A DNA stretch of 22,823 nucleotides from Anabaena cylindrica PCC 7122. Its GTDB lineage: Bacteria > Cyanobacteriota > Cyanobacteriia > Cyanobacteriales > Nostocaceae. Below are positions 22,603 through 22,823 of this stretch, piece by piece; within the stretch, counting starts at the first letter, position 1; each line of letters opens with the position of its first letter. The notes under the pieces are model-generated. The model searched no databases. It was not told where the DNA came from and was given only the letters and a program-made list of their open reading frames with translations. The DNA lies in assembly GCF_000317695.1 (NCBI RefSeq), contig NC_019775.1:1-22823 (forward strand). The letters run 5' to 3'. Made by a program: the position numbers and the translations under genes.

Positions 22603-22823
22603 AGTGCGATCGCAATTCTCCAAATTTTCCGCACTCAGGTTTTAAGCTTAAATTTCTTAGCTAAGGTTTCCCCACCAAAATATAAGCTTAGGTTTTAACC
22701 TAACCGCTTAACCGATATAAACGGTATTATATGCGCTAATCGCGCCGGACTGTTTTTAACGATTTCCTGCACAATTTTTTAACTAGCTTGATATTTGTAC
22801 CCTGCACAAAAAATCCTTAATAT
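22603..22823. repeat. 616-bp inverted repeat, inner (R) part of the right arm
   Basis: Base n pairs with 44767-n in the left arm, without mismatch. It ends in TGCACA (22803-22808) and half of the AT palindrome (22818-22823); the other half opens the window at 1-8. The palindrome centre lies between bases 1 and 2, one base from the window edge. The second composite telomere site is thus formed by joining the two ends of the window. Confidence 0.93.

Overview
The window looks like a complete plasmid of about 22.8 kb from a filamentous, probably heterocystous (Nostoc-like) cyanobacterium. Grounds: a CyRepA1/DUF3854-type replication protein, several protein families typical of cyanobacterial plasmids, low G+C, and scattered GCGATCGC (HIP1) octamers, e.g. 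near 5897, 7635, 16145, 19540, 22153 and 22607. No rRNA, tRNA, CRISPR array or intact insertion sequence was seen. No ParA, relaxase or type IV secretion genes were recognised.

The central observation is a telomere resolvase (protelomerase) gene at 19038-20072 (minus) together with an unusual end structure. A perfect 616-bp inverted repeat is formed by 21549-22164 and by 22603-22823 continued through the window edge into 1-395. It encloses a 438-bp non-coding loop (22165-22602) carrying 11 copies of a TCTTGTATAG-type iteron. In each arm a 14-bp AT palindrome (TAATATATATATTA) is flanked by inverted TTTTTTGTGCA half-sites. This looks like a composite telomere (rTel) site. The edge of the window lies one base from the centre of one of the two copies. 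Two readings fit: a linear plasmid with hairpin ends whose right end carries an internal unresolved telomere copy, or a circle with two inverted resolution sites.

Layout. 1-464: left telomeric half-arm and an orphan operator. 465-5292 (minus): HTH gene, CyRepA1 replication protein and a small zinc-finger-like gene coupled to it. 5293-5913: non-coding region upstream of rep. 5914-6467 (minus): coiled-coil and ribbon-helix-helix pair, with repeats upstream. 6794-11915 (plus): HTH gene; a gene with a lambda-type G-GGA-AAG slippery heptamer and an overlapping -1 extension; two unknown genes; then a membrane-anchored GIY-YIG protein overlapping a membrane-anchored ATPase with a C-terminal zinc ribbon. 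11912-13797 (minus): pentapeptide-repeat membrane protein and another membrane protein. 13753-14406: short tyrosine recombinase. 14566-15928: AbiE-type toxin-antitoxin pair. 15952-17882: HTH protein, small unknown and a divergent CoiA-like nuclease. 17991-20072 (minus): 319-aa plasmid protein and the protelomerase, whose promoters carry the same operator. 20464-21528 (plus): three small genes leading into the repeat.

How it may work together (inference): CyRepA1 initiates replication and the protelomerase resolves the palindromic sites. One DNA-binding protein could recognise the TTGTATAG-type motif both at the promoters of the 319-aa gene and protelomerase and in the loop array, linking telomere processing to copy control or segregation. 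The AbiE pair would add post-segregational stability.
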